In this document: positions 1-6,892 of the stretch, one piece after another
Layout: the number at the start of each line of letters is the position of its first letter
Position numbering within the stretch: position 1 is the first letter of the stretch
Source: a virus
Virus record (IMG/VR): IMGVR_UViG_3300003873_000091
Coordinates: 1-26,174 of that record
Strand: one strand, 5' to 3'
DNA: 26,174 nt
Program-made: the position numbers and the translations under genes
Notes under the pieces: generated by a model
Told to the model about the DNA's origin: nothing
The model's database searches: none
Seen by the model: only the letters and a program-made list of their open reading frames with translations

Positions 1-111
1 GGCGTTTACGCTAGAATCGTCCCCTCGTCAGAATTGACAAGTAGTACTGCCACGGTACTTAAAATAGGTACAGATTTATGTGTCGATATGTTCTTTAGTA
101 GGAAAAAATAA
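1..111 (+). CDS. 3' end of an unidentified protein (partial)
   Basis: Frame 1 is open from the first base and ends with TAA at 109-111, giving 36 C-terminal residues ending MFFSRKK. It begins outside the window. The stretch is Ser/Thr-rich and somewhat richer in G+C than its neighbours, which would suit the end of a virion or tail-associated protein, but nothing here identifies it. The stop codon touches the 5' arm of the hairpin at 110-133, the pattern seen at most gene ends in this window. Confidence 0.6.
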   Translation, partial: GVYARIVPSSELTSSTATVLKIGTDLCVDMFFSRKK

Positions 112-133
112 CTATAAGCTCACGCTTATAGTT
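110..133 (+). terminator. Hairpin terminator after the partial gene
   Basis: Perfect 10-bp stem AACTATAAGC / GCTTATAGTT with a 4-base TCAC loop. It overlaps the TAA stop and is followed by a loosely T-rich stretch (CATTTTATTT at 142-151). The U-tract is weak, so efficiency is uncertain. Confidence 0.6.
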
Positions 134-156
134 ATGAGTTCCATTTTATTTCAACC

Positions 157-182
157 ATATATAACTAATATGTAAATAAACA
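157..182 (+). promoter_or_regulatory. Phage promoter motif, copy 1
   Basis: Copy of the recurring element TATATAACTAATATG followed by TAAATAAACA, 42 bp upstream of the lipoprotein start. Promoter function is inferred from recurrence at the heads of plus-strand gene clusters. Confidence 0.7.
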
Positions 183-224
183 TGTTATCGGTACTAGAGA
201 CTGATAATATATAAGGAGTTTATT

Positions 225-497
225 ATGTATAAAAAACTATTTAACTACTCACTAGCTGTTATAGTGTGTACTACACTTGCAGGATGTGTAAGTCCAACAG
301 AGACTACAGAGTATCTTAGAAGTATCGGATATACTAGCATTGATATCACTGGCTTTAAACCTAACTCTTGTAAAGATAGAGAGGTTTATAGAACAGGTTT
401 TACGGCTAAAGATATAGCTGGTAAAATTGTCGAGGGTACAATCTGCTCAACACTAGTAGGCGAACCTAGACTGGAACTCAAAACAACAACTAACTAA
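225..497 (+). CDS. Small phage lipoprotein
   Basis: 90 residues starting at an ATG with AAGGAG 6 bases upstream. A short positive N-terminus (MYKK) and hydrophobic core lead to a lipobox LAGC with the lipidated Cys at residue 21, so the mature protein of about 70 residues should be membrane-anchored after signal peptidase II processing. The mature part is hydrophilic and has two further Cys (residues 49 and 74) that could form a disulfide. It stands alone between promoter copy 1 and a strong terminator, so it is an independently transcribed moron-like unit. Phage lipoproteins of this size include outer spanins and superinfection-exclusion proteins; the sequence does not decide between them, and no inner-spanin partner lies beside it. 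Confidence 0.8.
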   Translation: MYKKLFNYSLAVIVCTTLAGCVSPTETTEYLRSIGYTSIDITGFKPNSCKDREVYRTGFTAKDIAGKIVEGTICSTLVGEPRLELKTTTN

Positions 498-523
498 GAC
501 TCTTTAAAGAGTCTTAGTTAGTT
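488..523 (+). terminator. 36-nt perfect palindromic terminator
   Basis: Self-complementary over 36 nt (AACTAACTAAGACTCTTT followed by its exact reverse complement), with further pairing outside (CAAC at 484-487 with GTTG at 530-533), then a run of 11 T. The lipoprotein stop codon TAA (495-497) lies inside the 5' arm. Confidence 0.9.
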
Positions 524-539
524 AGGCAAGTTGTTTTTT

Positions 540-766
540 TTTTGTAACATAACAAAGTAGACTTTTAATCAGTTGGGAAATCTGATAATGCAAAATTGTA
601 AAAAAAAAAATAAAGGGGTTTGAACAAGTATTTAAACTTAAATATCTTTATTATGCTACTGAGGAATAATAACTTAGGAGGTTAATATATTCTCTCATAT
701 TAATAGTAACATATAACTAATATGTTAATTTGTTGAAATACAAAAACTAAAACACAAGGACCGTTC
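540..766 (+). other. Intergenic leader without a supported gene
   Basis: AT-rich stretch between the lipoprotein terminator and the next operon. It holds an 11-A run (600-610), a GGAGG-like sequence at 677-681 with no usable start codon after it, and promoter copy 2 at its end. No ORF with a credible start was found on either strand. Confidence 0.5.
710..731 (+). promoter_or_regulatory. Phage promoter motif, copy 2 (shorter)
   Basis: CATATAACTAATATG followed by TTAATTT. The upstream half through AATATG is conserved, but the TAAATAAACA half is degenerate. It lies 35 bp before the gene at 767 and drives the 767-4318 unit if functional. Confidence 0.55.
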
Positions 767-2236
767 ATGTATCTGTTAAATAACAAAAATAGAGGTATCG
801 TTAGCACTATCGTTAGTATTGCTAATAAAACAATCAAGAGCTTAGATAAGGAGTCAGATGATTTCAATTCTTCATATATTATCAATAATAACAACTTAGC
901 TTTCACGATATTAAATACAATGTATAAGAATAAACAGCTGGTATTATCTAAAAGAGATAATCTACAAACTGCACCTAGTCTGATAATCCCTACATTTAAT
1001 AGTGTCTTATCTTTGTTAGATTATAATTCTTTAACAGATAATATGTTAAAATTAGATATGAGTGTAGCTAGTAGTGATACTATAAATACAATTACTAAAA
1101 AACTTAATAACGAAGTATCAGCTTTTAAATATAATACTTTAAAAAGAGTGAAGAGATACGGTCATAAAGTTGATGCTTATATAAAAAGTGGTAGTTCTGA
1201 AATAAGTCTTAATGATATGTTTAAATTAAAAGTTATTAAAGTTTCTGATATGTACAATATGATGTTAGATAAAAATATTCTTGAGACATACCTAGTTAAT
1301 GATAAATCTCAGTATAGTTTTGACCTTTCGTCATTAAGTTTAAATAATGAATTAAAGGATATTGAGTTATCTATATTTAGAGAAGATGAATTAAAACACC
1401 TACCTGATACTGATTATGTTAATAGAACTTTTTCAATGTTTACAGGTATTACTAGTAATATTGGTATTCACAATTTCGTAGATAACTTAAAACTAGAAGA
1501 TATTAATGCTTTAATCTTTATAACATTAATGGTTAATGAACTATATACTAGTAGTCCTACTGAAGAGATTGCATTAGTTAAGAACCTATTAGTAAATAAA
1601 TTAACTTACTTATATGGTAATTATCAGAATAATCTTAAAAATAACAATCTAGTTATTAGTTATGTTAAGAATGCTGAAGATGATTATACTATAACAATGC
1701 TAGATGAGCTTTATAAAAGTTATATGGAAGATGATGGTAAGTTTAGAGCTATAACTGGGTTTGTTATTAAACATATGTATGATAATAAAATTGATCATAT
1801 AGATGCTAATATTAACACATTAGGTTTAGTTAGTAAAATACAAATTGAAAAAGAGAACTATATAAATGCTTCTAAAGCTTTTTTAAATTCTAGAATACTA
1901 GAGTCTAAGAATAGAGAGCATGGTAATATGGTTAACTATTATATATTTGCTTTAGATGTTGTTACTGATAATAAAACTGATTTTAGAAGAGAAGTTGAAG
2001 CTTTTGTTAAAACATTAAGTATAGGCGAATTGATAGACACTTCTGATACTGCTTTAAAAGTATTTAGAAAAGTAGTTATGAAAGGTACTAACTTTGATGC
2101 TTTTATGGAAGGATTTGAAGAAGCTGATATGATACTAAAAGATGCTGATGAGAAAACATTAGGTACCTATGCTGCTTATAAACTTATATTAAAGTACTTC
2201 TACATCCAGACAACATTAGTTATTGATAATAAGTAA
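767..2236 (+). CDS. Unknown phage protein, probably virion-associated (489 aa)
   Basis: Starts at an ATG with AAGGA at 756-760. The 489-residue product is rich in Asn, Asp, Lys, Ile and Leu, predicted mostly alpha-helical, without signal peptide, membrane segment or a motif I recognise. It heads a tight operon (5-9 bp gaps) that also encodes the prohead protease, so a role in the head or its assembly is a contextual inference only. It could equally be a non-structural protein carried in a late operon. Confidence 0.75.
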   Translation: MYLLNNKNRGIVSTIVSIANKTIKSLDKESDDFNSSYIINNNNLAFTILNTMYKNKQLVLSKRDNLQTAPSLIIPTFNSVLSLLDYNSLTDNMLKLDMSVASSDTINTITKKLNNEVSAFKYNTLKRVKRYGHKVDAYIKSGSSEISLNDMFKLKVIKVSDMYNMMLDKNILETYLVNDKSQYSFDLSSLSLNNELKDIELSIFREDELKHLPDTDYVNRTFSMFTGITSNIGIHNFVDNLKLEDINALIFITLMVNELYTSSPTEEIALVKNLLVNKLTYLYGNYQNNLKNNNLVISYVKNAEDDYTITMLDELYKSYMEDDGKFRAITGFVIKHMYDNKIDHIDANINTLGLVSKIQIEKENYINASKAFLNSRILESKNREHGNMVNYYIFALDVVTDNKTDFRREVEAFVKTLSIGELIDTSDTALKVFRKVVMKGTNFDAFMEGFEEADMILKDADEKTLGTYAAYKLILKYFYIQTTLVIDNK

Positions 2237-2241
2237 ACATC

Positions 2242-2970
2242 ATGACTATTGATATAACTAAATATAAAAGAGATAGAGATAAGATATTTAAATCTCTTTT
2301 ATTTAAAAAAGATACAGTTATAGCTAAAGAAGATTTATACATAATGTTTCCTAAGAAATATATAGACTTAGGGTTAGGTGTTATAGATAATACAGTTGAA
2401 GTTTATGGTGTTATTAGTATTAGTAATGATAAAGACAGTTATGCTATTTGGACAGTACCTGCTATAGTTACAGTTACACCATCTAGTATAGAAGTAGTCG
2501 ATATTAATGATGAGGACTATTATAGATTAACTGTTATGAAAAATGACCCTGTATTTGATACCTTAAGTGTTGTTGTTAAATCTGAGATGAGTTATGAGAC
2601 ATTTAATATGTTATTAGTAAAAGGTAATGTTCCTTGGTATGTTGGTTATGAAGACTTATTAACTATCTTTAAAATGTTACCTAAATATACTAGTGGGGAT
2701 ATGACTCCGTATATGACTATTATCAAAGTTATGATAGGTGTGTCTGCTAGAGATGGAGATAATCCTAACATACCGTTTAGGAAATCTCTTAAGAGTAAAG
2801 CTGATAGTTTAAATAAGAAAATATATTGGGCTGGATTAAATAATGTTTATTATACATTTAGTTCTACGGCTAGTAAAGTCTTTGGTTCATATATGAAAGC
2901 AGGTATGATATCTGCTATTATTAAACCTGAAAAACAAGCTACTAAATTAGAAAACATTATAAGAAGATAA
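2242..2970 (+). CDS. Unknown phage protein, operon with prohead protease (242 aa)
   Basis: The ATG lies 5 bases after the previous stop and has no clear ribosome-binding site of its own, so translation is probably coupled. The N-terminal half (about residues 25-125) alternates hydrophobic and charged residues and is probably beta-rich (IVTVTPSSIEVVDI). The C-terminal half is helical and basic, ending IIRR. I recognise no family. Its position directly before the protease suggests a late or structural role. Confidence 0.75.
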   Translation: MTIDITKYKRDRDKIFKSLLFKKDTVIAKEDLYIMFPKKYIDLGLGVIDNTVEVYGVISISNDKDSYAIWTVPAIVTVTPSSIEVVDINDEDYYRLTVMKNDPVFDTLSVVVKSEMSYETFNMLLVKGNVPWYVGYEDLLTIFKMLPKYTSGDMTPYMTIIKVMIGVSARDGDNPNIPFRKSLKSKADSLNKKIYWAGLNNVYYTFSSTASKVFGSYMKAGMISAIIKPEKQATKLENIIRR

Positions 2971-2979
2971 AGGAAAATT

Positions 2980-3726
2980 ATGAGCATAGTTCTAGATAGT
3001 AAAAAGAATGACCCTAAAAATGTGGGTAAGAAAAGTATCGTAAAAGATGAAAATGGTTATTATAAGATATTTCTAGGTAAACTTAACTCTTATAATAGTA
3101 GTGGTATCTTCTATAGAGTTATGGATATGAGAGAATTATTAACTGGTAATAATTCTACCATATCTAAACGAATAAAAGAAGGACTTGTTAAAGGTGAACA
3201 AGACCATCCTGATTTCAGAGGTATGGATCAGACAGAGTTAATAAATAGGATATTCCATATAGATATGGATAACTATTCACACCATATTAAAAGCATAGAG
3301 TTTATTAACACTAATAAATATGAGAAAGGTTGGGAAAAATATCCTATCCATGAAGTATGGGGTTGGGTTAAACCTTCTGGACCTAAGGGTAAATATTTAC
3401 AAGAGGATTTAGATAACCCTGATATGAATGTTGCTTTTAGTATTCGTTCAGCTGTTCATGAGGATAGAGTAGGTGCTATGGTTGTTAGAACTGTACTTGA
3501 TATCTCTACATGGGACTGGGTTCACGAGAACGGTGTTAAGAATGCTACTCAATGGTTTGGTGCTGGTTTAGAGAAATCTTCTTATGATGGTACTGGGACA
3601 CTTTGTTTAAATGGTAGTTGTGCTACTAAGTTAAGAGAAATGATACCTGGTAATGAGAGCAAAGATTATTTAAAAGATTTGGCAGATAAGTTAGATAAAC
3701 AAACTAATAAGGTTTTCAGATGGTGA
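2980..3726 (+). CDS. Prohead (head maturation) protease, T4 gp21-like
   Basis: 248 residues with AAAGGA upstream. The protein has the layout of caudoviral prohead serine proteases: an N-terminal strand region, then GEQDHPDF with the probable catalytic His76, matching the G-E-x-x-HP of that family, and after a beta region the segment VAFSIRS at 151-157, corresponding to the family's G-V-S-S-R-G loop, with Ser154 as likely nucleophile. Such proteases cleave scaffold and capsid precursors, and themselves, inside the prohead before packaging. The size fits the family (about 200-250). The third catalytic residue cannot be assigned by eye. The last 7 bases overlap the next gene. Confidence 0.8.
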   Translation: MSIVLDSKKNDPKNVGKKSIVKDENGYYKIFLGKLNSYNSSGIFYRVMDMRELLTGNNSTISKRIKEGLVKGEQDHPDFRGMDQTELINRIFHIDMDNYSHHIKSIEFINTNKYEKGWEKYPIHEVWGWVKPSGPKGKYLQEDLDNPDMNVAFSIRSAVHEDRVGAMVVRTVLDISTWDWVHENGVKNATQWFGAGLEKSSYDGTGTLCLNGSCATKLREMIPGNESKDYLKDLADKLDKQTNKVFRW

Positions 3727-4088
3727 GTACTATGAGCGAAATGACTGAAGAGAAATTTATTAGTAATGAAGAGTTATTAGAAAAGATAACTGAAGAGGAG
3801 ATAACTCTTACTGAAATAAAACCTGAAGATACTATGATAAATGTTATGAAGTATAGTGTTTTAGGTTATTTAATAGTAGTTGATTTACTAATTAAAGATA
3901 GTGTCATCACTGTAGAAAATGTAACCTATAACAAGATGACTGGTACTTACGAGGATATAACTGAAGTTAATAACTTAATCTTTTTAGACAATATTAAAGA
4001 AGTTATAGAATCGTTATATAAAGACCATATCTGTATCGATTTTAGTGATAGATTTAAAAGATATATTAGTAAACATAATATTATTTAA
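3720..4088 (+). CDS. Small acidic unknown protein (122 aa)
   Basis: The start at 3720 overlaps the end of the protease gene and has AAGG at 3709-3712 at good spacing; a second in-frame ATG at 3732 is possible. The first 40 residues are strongly acidic (EEKFISNEELLEKITEEE), followed by a hydrophobic stretch (MKYSVLGYLIVVDLLI, about residues 43-58) that looks like a buried helix more than a membrane anchor. An acidic small protein directly after a prohead protease could be a scaffold or inhibitor component, but that is only position-based. Confidence 0.7.
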   Translation: MVSTMSEMTEEKFISNEELLEKITEEEITLTEIKPEDTMINVMKYSVLGYLIVVDLLIKDSVITVENVTYNKMTGTYEDITEVNNLIFLDNIKEVIESLYKDHICIDFSDRFKRYISKHNII

Positions 4089-4138
4089 GATACTATATGT
4101 TGATAGTCATAGACTACATTAAAACATTAGGATAAAAT

Positions 4139-4318
4139 ATGAAAAAGATTACATTACTTTTAACTTTACTATTAGTCGCTACAGTTAGCTTTGGACAAGA
4201 AACAAAACAAAAAGAGAGTATTGTCTATTATAACACGTATATACAAAATAAACATAGTAATCCAGTTAGCTCGAATAGTTATATAGTACAAACTATAGAA
4301 AACTTAAAACATAAGTAA
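4139..4318 (+). CDS. Tiny secreted protein with Sec signal peptide (59 aa)
   Basis: The ATG at 4139 has AGGAT about 7 bases upstream and encodes 59 residues ending NLKHK. Residues 1-19 form a textbook Sec signal: MKK, a hydrophobic core of Leu/Thr/Val, and VSFG before a likely cut near residue 19. The mature peptide would be about 40 polar residues without Cys. There is no lipobox. The stop codon lies inside the downstream terminator hairpin, which supports a real gene. The function is unknown; an envelope-directed phage peptide is the most one can say. Confidence 0.7.
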   Translation: MKKITLLLTLLLVATVSFGQETKQKESIVYYNTYIQNKHSNPVSSNSYIVQTIENLKHK

Positions 4319-4340
4319 TACCTTTAAGGTATTACTTATG
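4310..4340 (+). terminator. 31-nt near-perfect palindromic terminator
   Basis: 15-bp stem CATAAGTAATACCTT / AAGGTATTACTTATG around a single central T (loop effectively TTTAA or similar), followed by AT-rich sequence with TTTTTT at 4359-4364. It contains the stop codon (4316-4318) of the small secreted protein in its 5' arm. Confidence 0.8.
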
Positions 4341-4367
4341 AATAATTGAGTTCTATTATTTTTTAGC

Positions 4368-4394
4368 TATATATTATTAATATGTAAATAAACA
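4368..4394 (+). promoter_or_regulatory. Phage promoter motif, copy 3
   Basis: TATATATTATTAATATG followed directly by TAAATAAACA, only 15 bp before the ATG at 4410, with AAGGAG in between. Transcription must start inside or at the edge of the motif for the ribosome-binding site to be on the mRNA. Confidence 0.75.
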
Positions 4395-4409
4395 ATAAAA
4401 GGAGTAATA

Positions 4410-5006
4410 ATGAAAGCTAATATAACCTATAGCGACAACCCTATGCGGGATTCTATGATTAGTAAATTCAATAGTTTTAGACCTGAATTTAGAGAGTCTA
4501 TTAATGAGAGTCATAATATGTTTATGCAGAACATGGGTAATGTAAATAATGTTTTCCAACAACAGTTTAACCAAGTTAATGATTTCTATAATAATAATAT
4601 TGAATTAAATAATGCTATTGAGAATCTAACTGATGTTGGTAAAATGAATGATGATTTACATATCTATCCAGTTGGTATAGATAACTATGAACATATCGGT
4701 ATAAATATGAGAAGATATATTATGGCTGAACCTGAGATTAATAGATTATATAAACTTAATAGGATAGAAGGGTTTGGTGGAGAGTTTATTAATAATAGTC
4801 CTGATGCACCTATTAGTGAAAATGGTGATTATTTATCAGCTACTTCAGGTATGTTAACATTTGATGAAGATGGTAATGGTGTTATAAAAACATATGTTAG
4901 TACAGAAGACGAAGTATTAACAACGGCTGAGAAGATTAATATTAGAGAGAGTTGGGATTTTGTTAAGATGATGATAAACAATGATGATGACATTACATCG
5001 TTATAA
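4410..5006 (+). CDS. Unknown phage protein (198 aa)
   Basis: First gene after promoter copy 3, with an AAGGAG ribosome-binding site. 198 residues: residues 1-75 are polar, helical and rich in Asn, Gln, Met and Phe (NNVFQQQFNQVNDFYNNN), a composition typical of coiled or flexible structural segments. The C-terminal part has an acidic loop (LTFDEDGNGVIKTY, about 150-163) that resembles but does not match an EF-hand, and an acidic tail. No membrane segment or recognised family. Confidence 0.75.
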   Translation: MKANITYSDNPMRDSMISKFNSFRPEFRESINESHNMFMQNMGNVNNVFQQQFNQVNDFYNNNIELNNAIENLTDVGKMNDDLHIYPVGIDNYEHIGINMRRYIMAEPEINRLYKLNRIEGFGGEFINNSPDAPISENGDYLSATSGMLTFDEDGNGVIKTYVSTEDEVLTTAEKINIRESWDFVKMMINNDDDITSL

Positions 5007-5016
5007 GGATATATAA

Positions 5017-5148
5017 ATGAATGTTTTAAAAAGTATTTGGGAAACAGTTTGTAGATTACTAGACTTTAACATACAGTCATGGTCTACATTAAGAATCAAA
5101 TATACTAAAGGTAAATCTTATGGTATGTTTTATAATAAGGATAAATGA
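5017..5148 (+). CDS. Small unknown protein (43 aa)
   Basis: The ATG at 5017 follows AAGGAT (5004-5009) at good spacing and opens 43 codons (MNVLKSIWETVCRLLDFN at the start) ending TGA at 5146-5148. That stop overlaps the next start by one base, an ATGA arrangement typical of translational coupling. The product is basic with an amphipathic N-terminal helix. Coupling and a ribosome-binding site support reality; no function is visible. Confidence 0.6.
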   Translation: MNVLKSIWETVCRLLDFNIQSWSTLRIKYTKGKSYGMFYNKDK

Positions 5149-5456
5149 TGGTTGATGAAAGTAAACTAGCTAAAGATTGCTTAGTATTTTTAACAGGAGA
5201 TGATAAGTTAATTGGATGTATTAGCGATACTAGGTTAATAGGCGGAGCGATGCTAACTTATACTATTATGTATTATGAAGAGTCGTTTAAGTTTATTACG
5301 ACTGTAGGCTTTTTAATAGATTGTAAAGATGGTGTTTTGACAGCTGAAGATCATGGCGAGGTTAAAAGACTTAATAAAGAAGACTTTAAAGAGTATGCTA
5401 TGAGACATAACTTTAAATATATGTTACCTGTAAATGAAACAATGGATATATGCTAA
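5148..5456 (+). CDS. Unknown small protein (102 aa)
   Basis: Start chosen at 5148 because AAGGA (5137-5141) is 6 bases away and the previous stop TGA overlaps its A; the ATG at 5145 is 3 bases from that site and less likely. The N-terminal half looks like a small beta domain (CLVFLTGDDKLIGCISDTRL, about residues 10-29), similar in feel to small SH3/Sm-like folds, followed by a helical tail. I do not recognise a family. It ends the 4410-5456 unit and converges on the terminase gene. Confidence 0.7.
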   Translation: MVDESKLAKDCLVFLTGDDKLIGCISDTRLIGGAMLTYTIMYYEESFKFITTVGFLIDCKDGVLTAEDHGEVKRLNKEDFKEYAMRHNFKYMLPVNETMDIC

Positions 5457-5473
5457 CTATGTTAGCATATATC
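5445..5473. terminator. Bidirectional hairpin between convergent genes
   Basis: 13-bp perfect stem GATATATGCTAAC / GTTAGCATATATC with loop TAT. The upstream plus-strand gene stops inside the 5' arm (TAA 5454-5456), and the minus-strand terminase gene stops 7 bases beyond the other arm, so one hairpin can serve both transcripts. Confidence 0.7.
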
Positions 5474-5479
5474 TTTATA

Positions 5480-6892
5480 TTAAAGTTGATTTCTATATCT
5501 TTTATTTTTCTGTATTTTACGATATAGTTTTATATCTTTTAGTAACGAGTCTATGTTAAGATTAGTTATTATAGACGTATCTATTTTAGCTTCTAACATC
5601 TTTATACTACCTAATATGATAGCACCTTGAGCTTCGTTCTTAGTACTACTAAGTTTCTTTATAAAACCATCTATCTTATCTCTTATAGCCATTTGTTTCT
5701 TTATTTTCTCTTTATCTGCTTTTGGATTATTTGCTAATAACTCATTATCAATAACAGCATTTAATTTATCATTATATGGTAATCCATATACTTCTGTATT
5801 TTTGGCATATTGTAAGAAGTAATATGCTAGTAACCAAGCTATAACAAGGTCATCGTGTTCGCCTGTATCGTGGTCTACTCTGTTACCAGCTATCTTTAAT
5901 CCTGATAACTGATTAATTAAAGTAGGGTCATATACAGCATTTGAAGTAAAGTTTAAACTAGCTCTAAAAACATTTCCATATAGCAAACCTCTAGATTGTT
6001 CTCCAGCACCTGCAGTAGCAAAACCAAAAGCTTTCTTATTCTTATCTAAGTTAGTCATAGAGGGTAACTTATTTATTAACTCATTATCGCTAACTCCGTT
6101 AGGTTTCATAGTACCATTTACTATGCGATTGAATATTCTTTTAAAAGGATTCATTTTCTTTAATAACATAATTCTAAACATATTATCTAAAATAGCCATA
6201 GCAGATGATTTTCTTTCAGGAATTAAAATAGACTTAGGAAACTCTTCTAATAACTCTACTAAAAAGTCTGCAAAGATTGATAAGTTAATTTCGTTATAGT
6301 TACCAGCTCCTATAACAGCCCCTGTGCGACTATCTCTTATAACTAGACCAATACCATCTGATTTACCACCAAGAGCATCTGAGGTATCTAAACCGATGAT
6401 TAAGAAGTGTTCTCTTGCAAGTTTTTGTAGTTGATATAATGGAACATAAAATTTAACTACAAAACCATATTTAGATATAAAAGGAGTATACTTATTTCTT
6501 TTACTATTAACAACAATATCTAATAATTCTTTAGGTATAGGATTGGTATCGTTACCATTAATCCATTTATTAAAGTAATCTGATTCAGCATTTTCACCTG
6601 AACTAAGTGCCGCTGCTAATCTTTCTCTTAGCCACGCATCCGTAAAACCTAGTTGTCTATGATTATACTCTAATAACATTACTTTAAACATCTTAGAATT
6701 CTTCTCTAAAATATTATCTAAAACATCTATATTTTTAGAATCAAAGAACTTCTCGTTCCATCTTAATGACTCGTTATAAACCTTGTACGCAAATCTACCA
6801 TCAGGAGAGTTTAACTTTCCAGGAGTTGTTGTGAACATAGTGTAATATGGCGCGTTAGCTAACTTAGCAGCTTCGCGTGCGGCCTTCTTATT
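5480..6892 (-). CDS. terL: Terminase large subunit, exon 2 (C-terminal part, nuclease domain)
   Basis: About 470 residues continuing the ATPase encoded at 8603-9355 after removal of the group I intron. It opens with a segment typical of terminase ATPase domains just after Walker B (KKAAREAAKLANAPYY, then FTTTPGK, the coupling motif). The RNase H-like nuclease follows: IIGLDTSDALGG with a metal-binding Asp, LIPERKSS with the conserved Glu, and HDDLVIAWLLAY with the closing Asp. Together these subunits cut concatemeric DNA and pump it into proheads. Upstream of the first codon the frame is closed by a TGA, and the TTG at 6893-6895 lacks a ribosome-binding site, so independent translation is unlikely. 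Joined to exon 1 the protein would be about 720 residues. Confidence 0.88.
   Translation of the reverse strand, partial: NKKAAREAAKLANAPYYTMFTTTPGKLNSPDGRFAYKVYNESLRWNEKFFDSKNIDVLDNILEKNSKMFKVMLLEYNHRQLGFTDAWLRERLAAALSSGENAESDYFNKWINGNDTNPIPKELLDIVVNSKRNKYTPFISKYGFVVKFYVPLYQLQKLAREHFLIIGLDTSDALGGKSDGIGLVIRDSRTGAVIGAGNYNEINLSIFADFLVELLEEFPKSILIPERKSSAMAILDNMFRIMLLKKMNPFKRIFNRIVNGTMKPNGVSDNELINKLPSMTNLDKNKKAFGFATAGAGEQSRGLLYGNVFRASLNFTSNAVYDPTLINQLSGLKIAGNRVDHDTGEHDDLVIAWLLAYYFLQYAKNTEVYGLPYNDKLNAVIDNELLANNPKADKEKIKKQMAIRDKIDGFIKKLSSTKNEAQGAIILGSIKMLEAKIDTSIITNLNIDSLLKDIKLYRKIQKNKRYRNQL

Noticed and set aside
595-640. Short ORF at 587-622 with a Lys run
   Set aside because: Eleven codons over a poly-A tract, no ribosome-binding site.
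4410-5006. EF-hand-like acidic loop as calcium-binding site
   Set aside because: Only a loose match (DEDGNG) without the 12-residue spacing of ligands.
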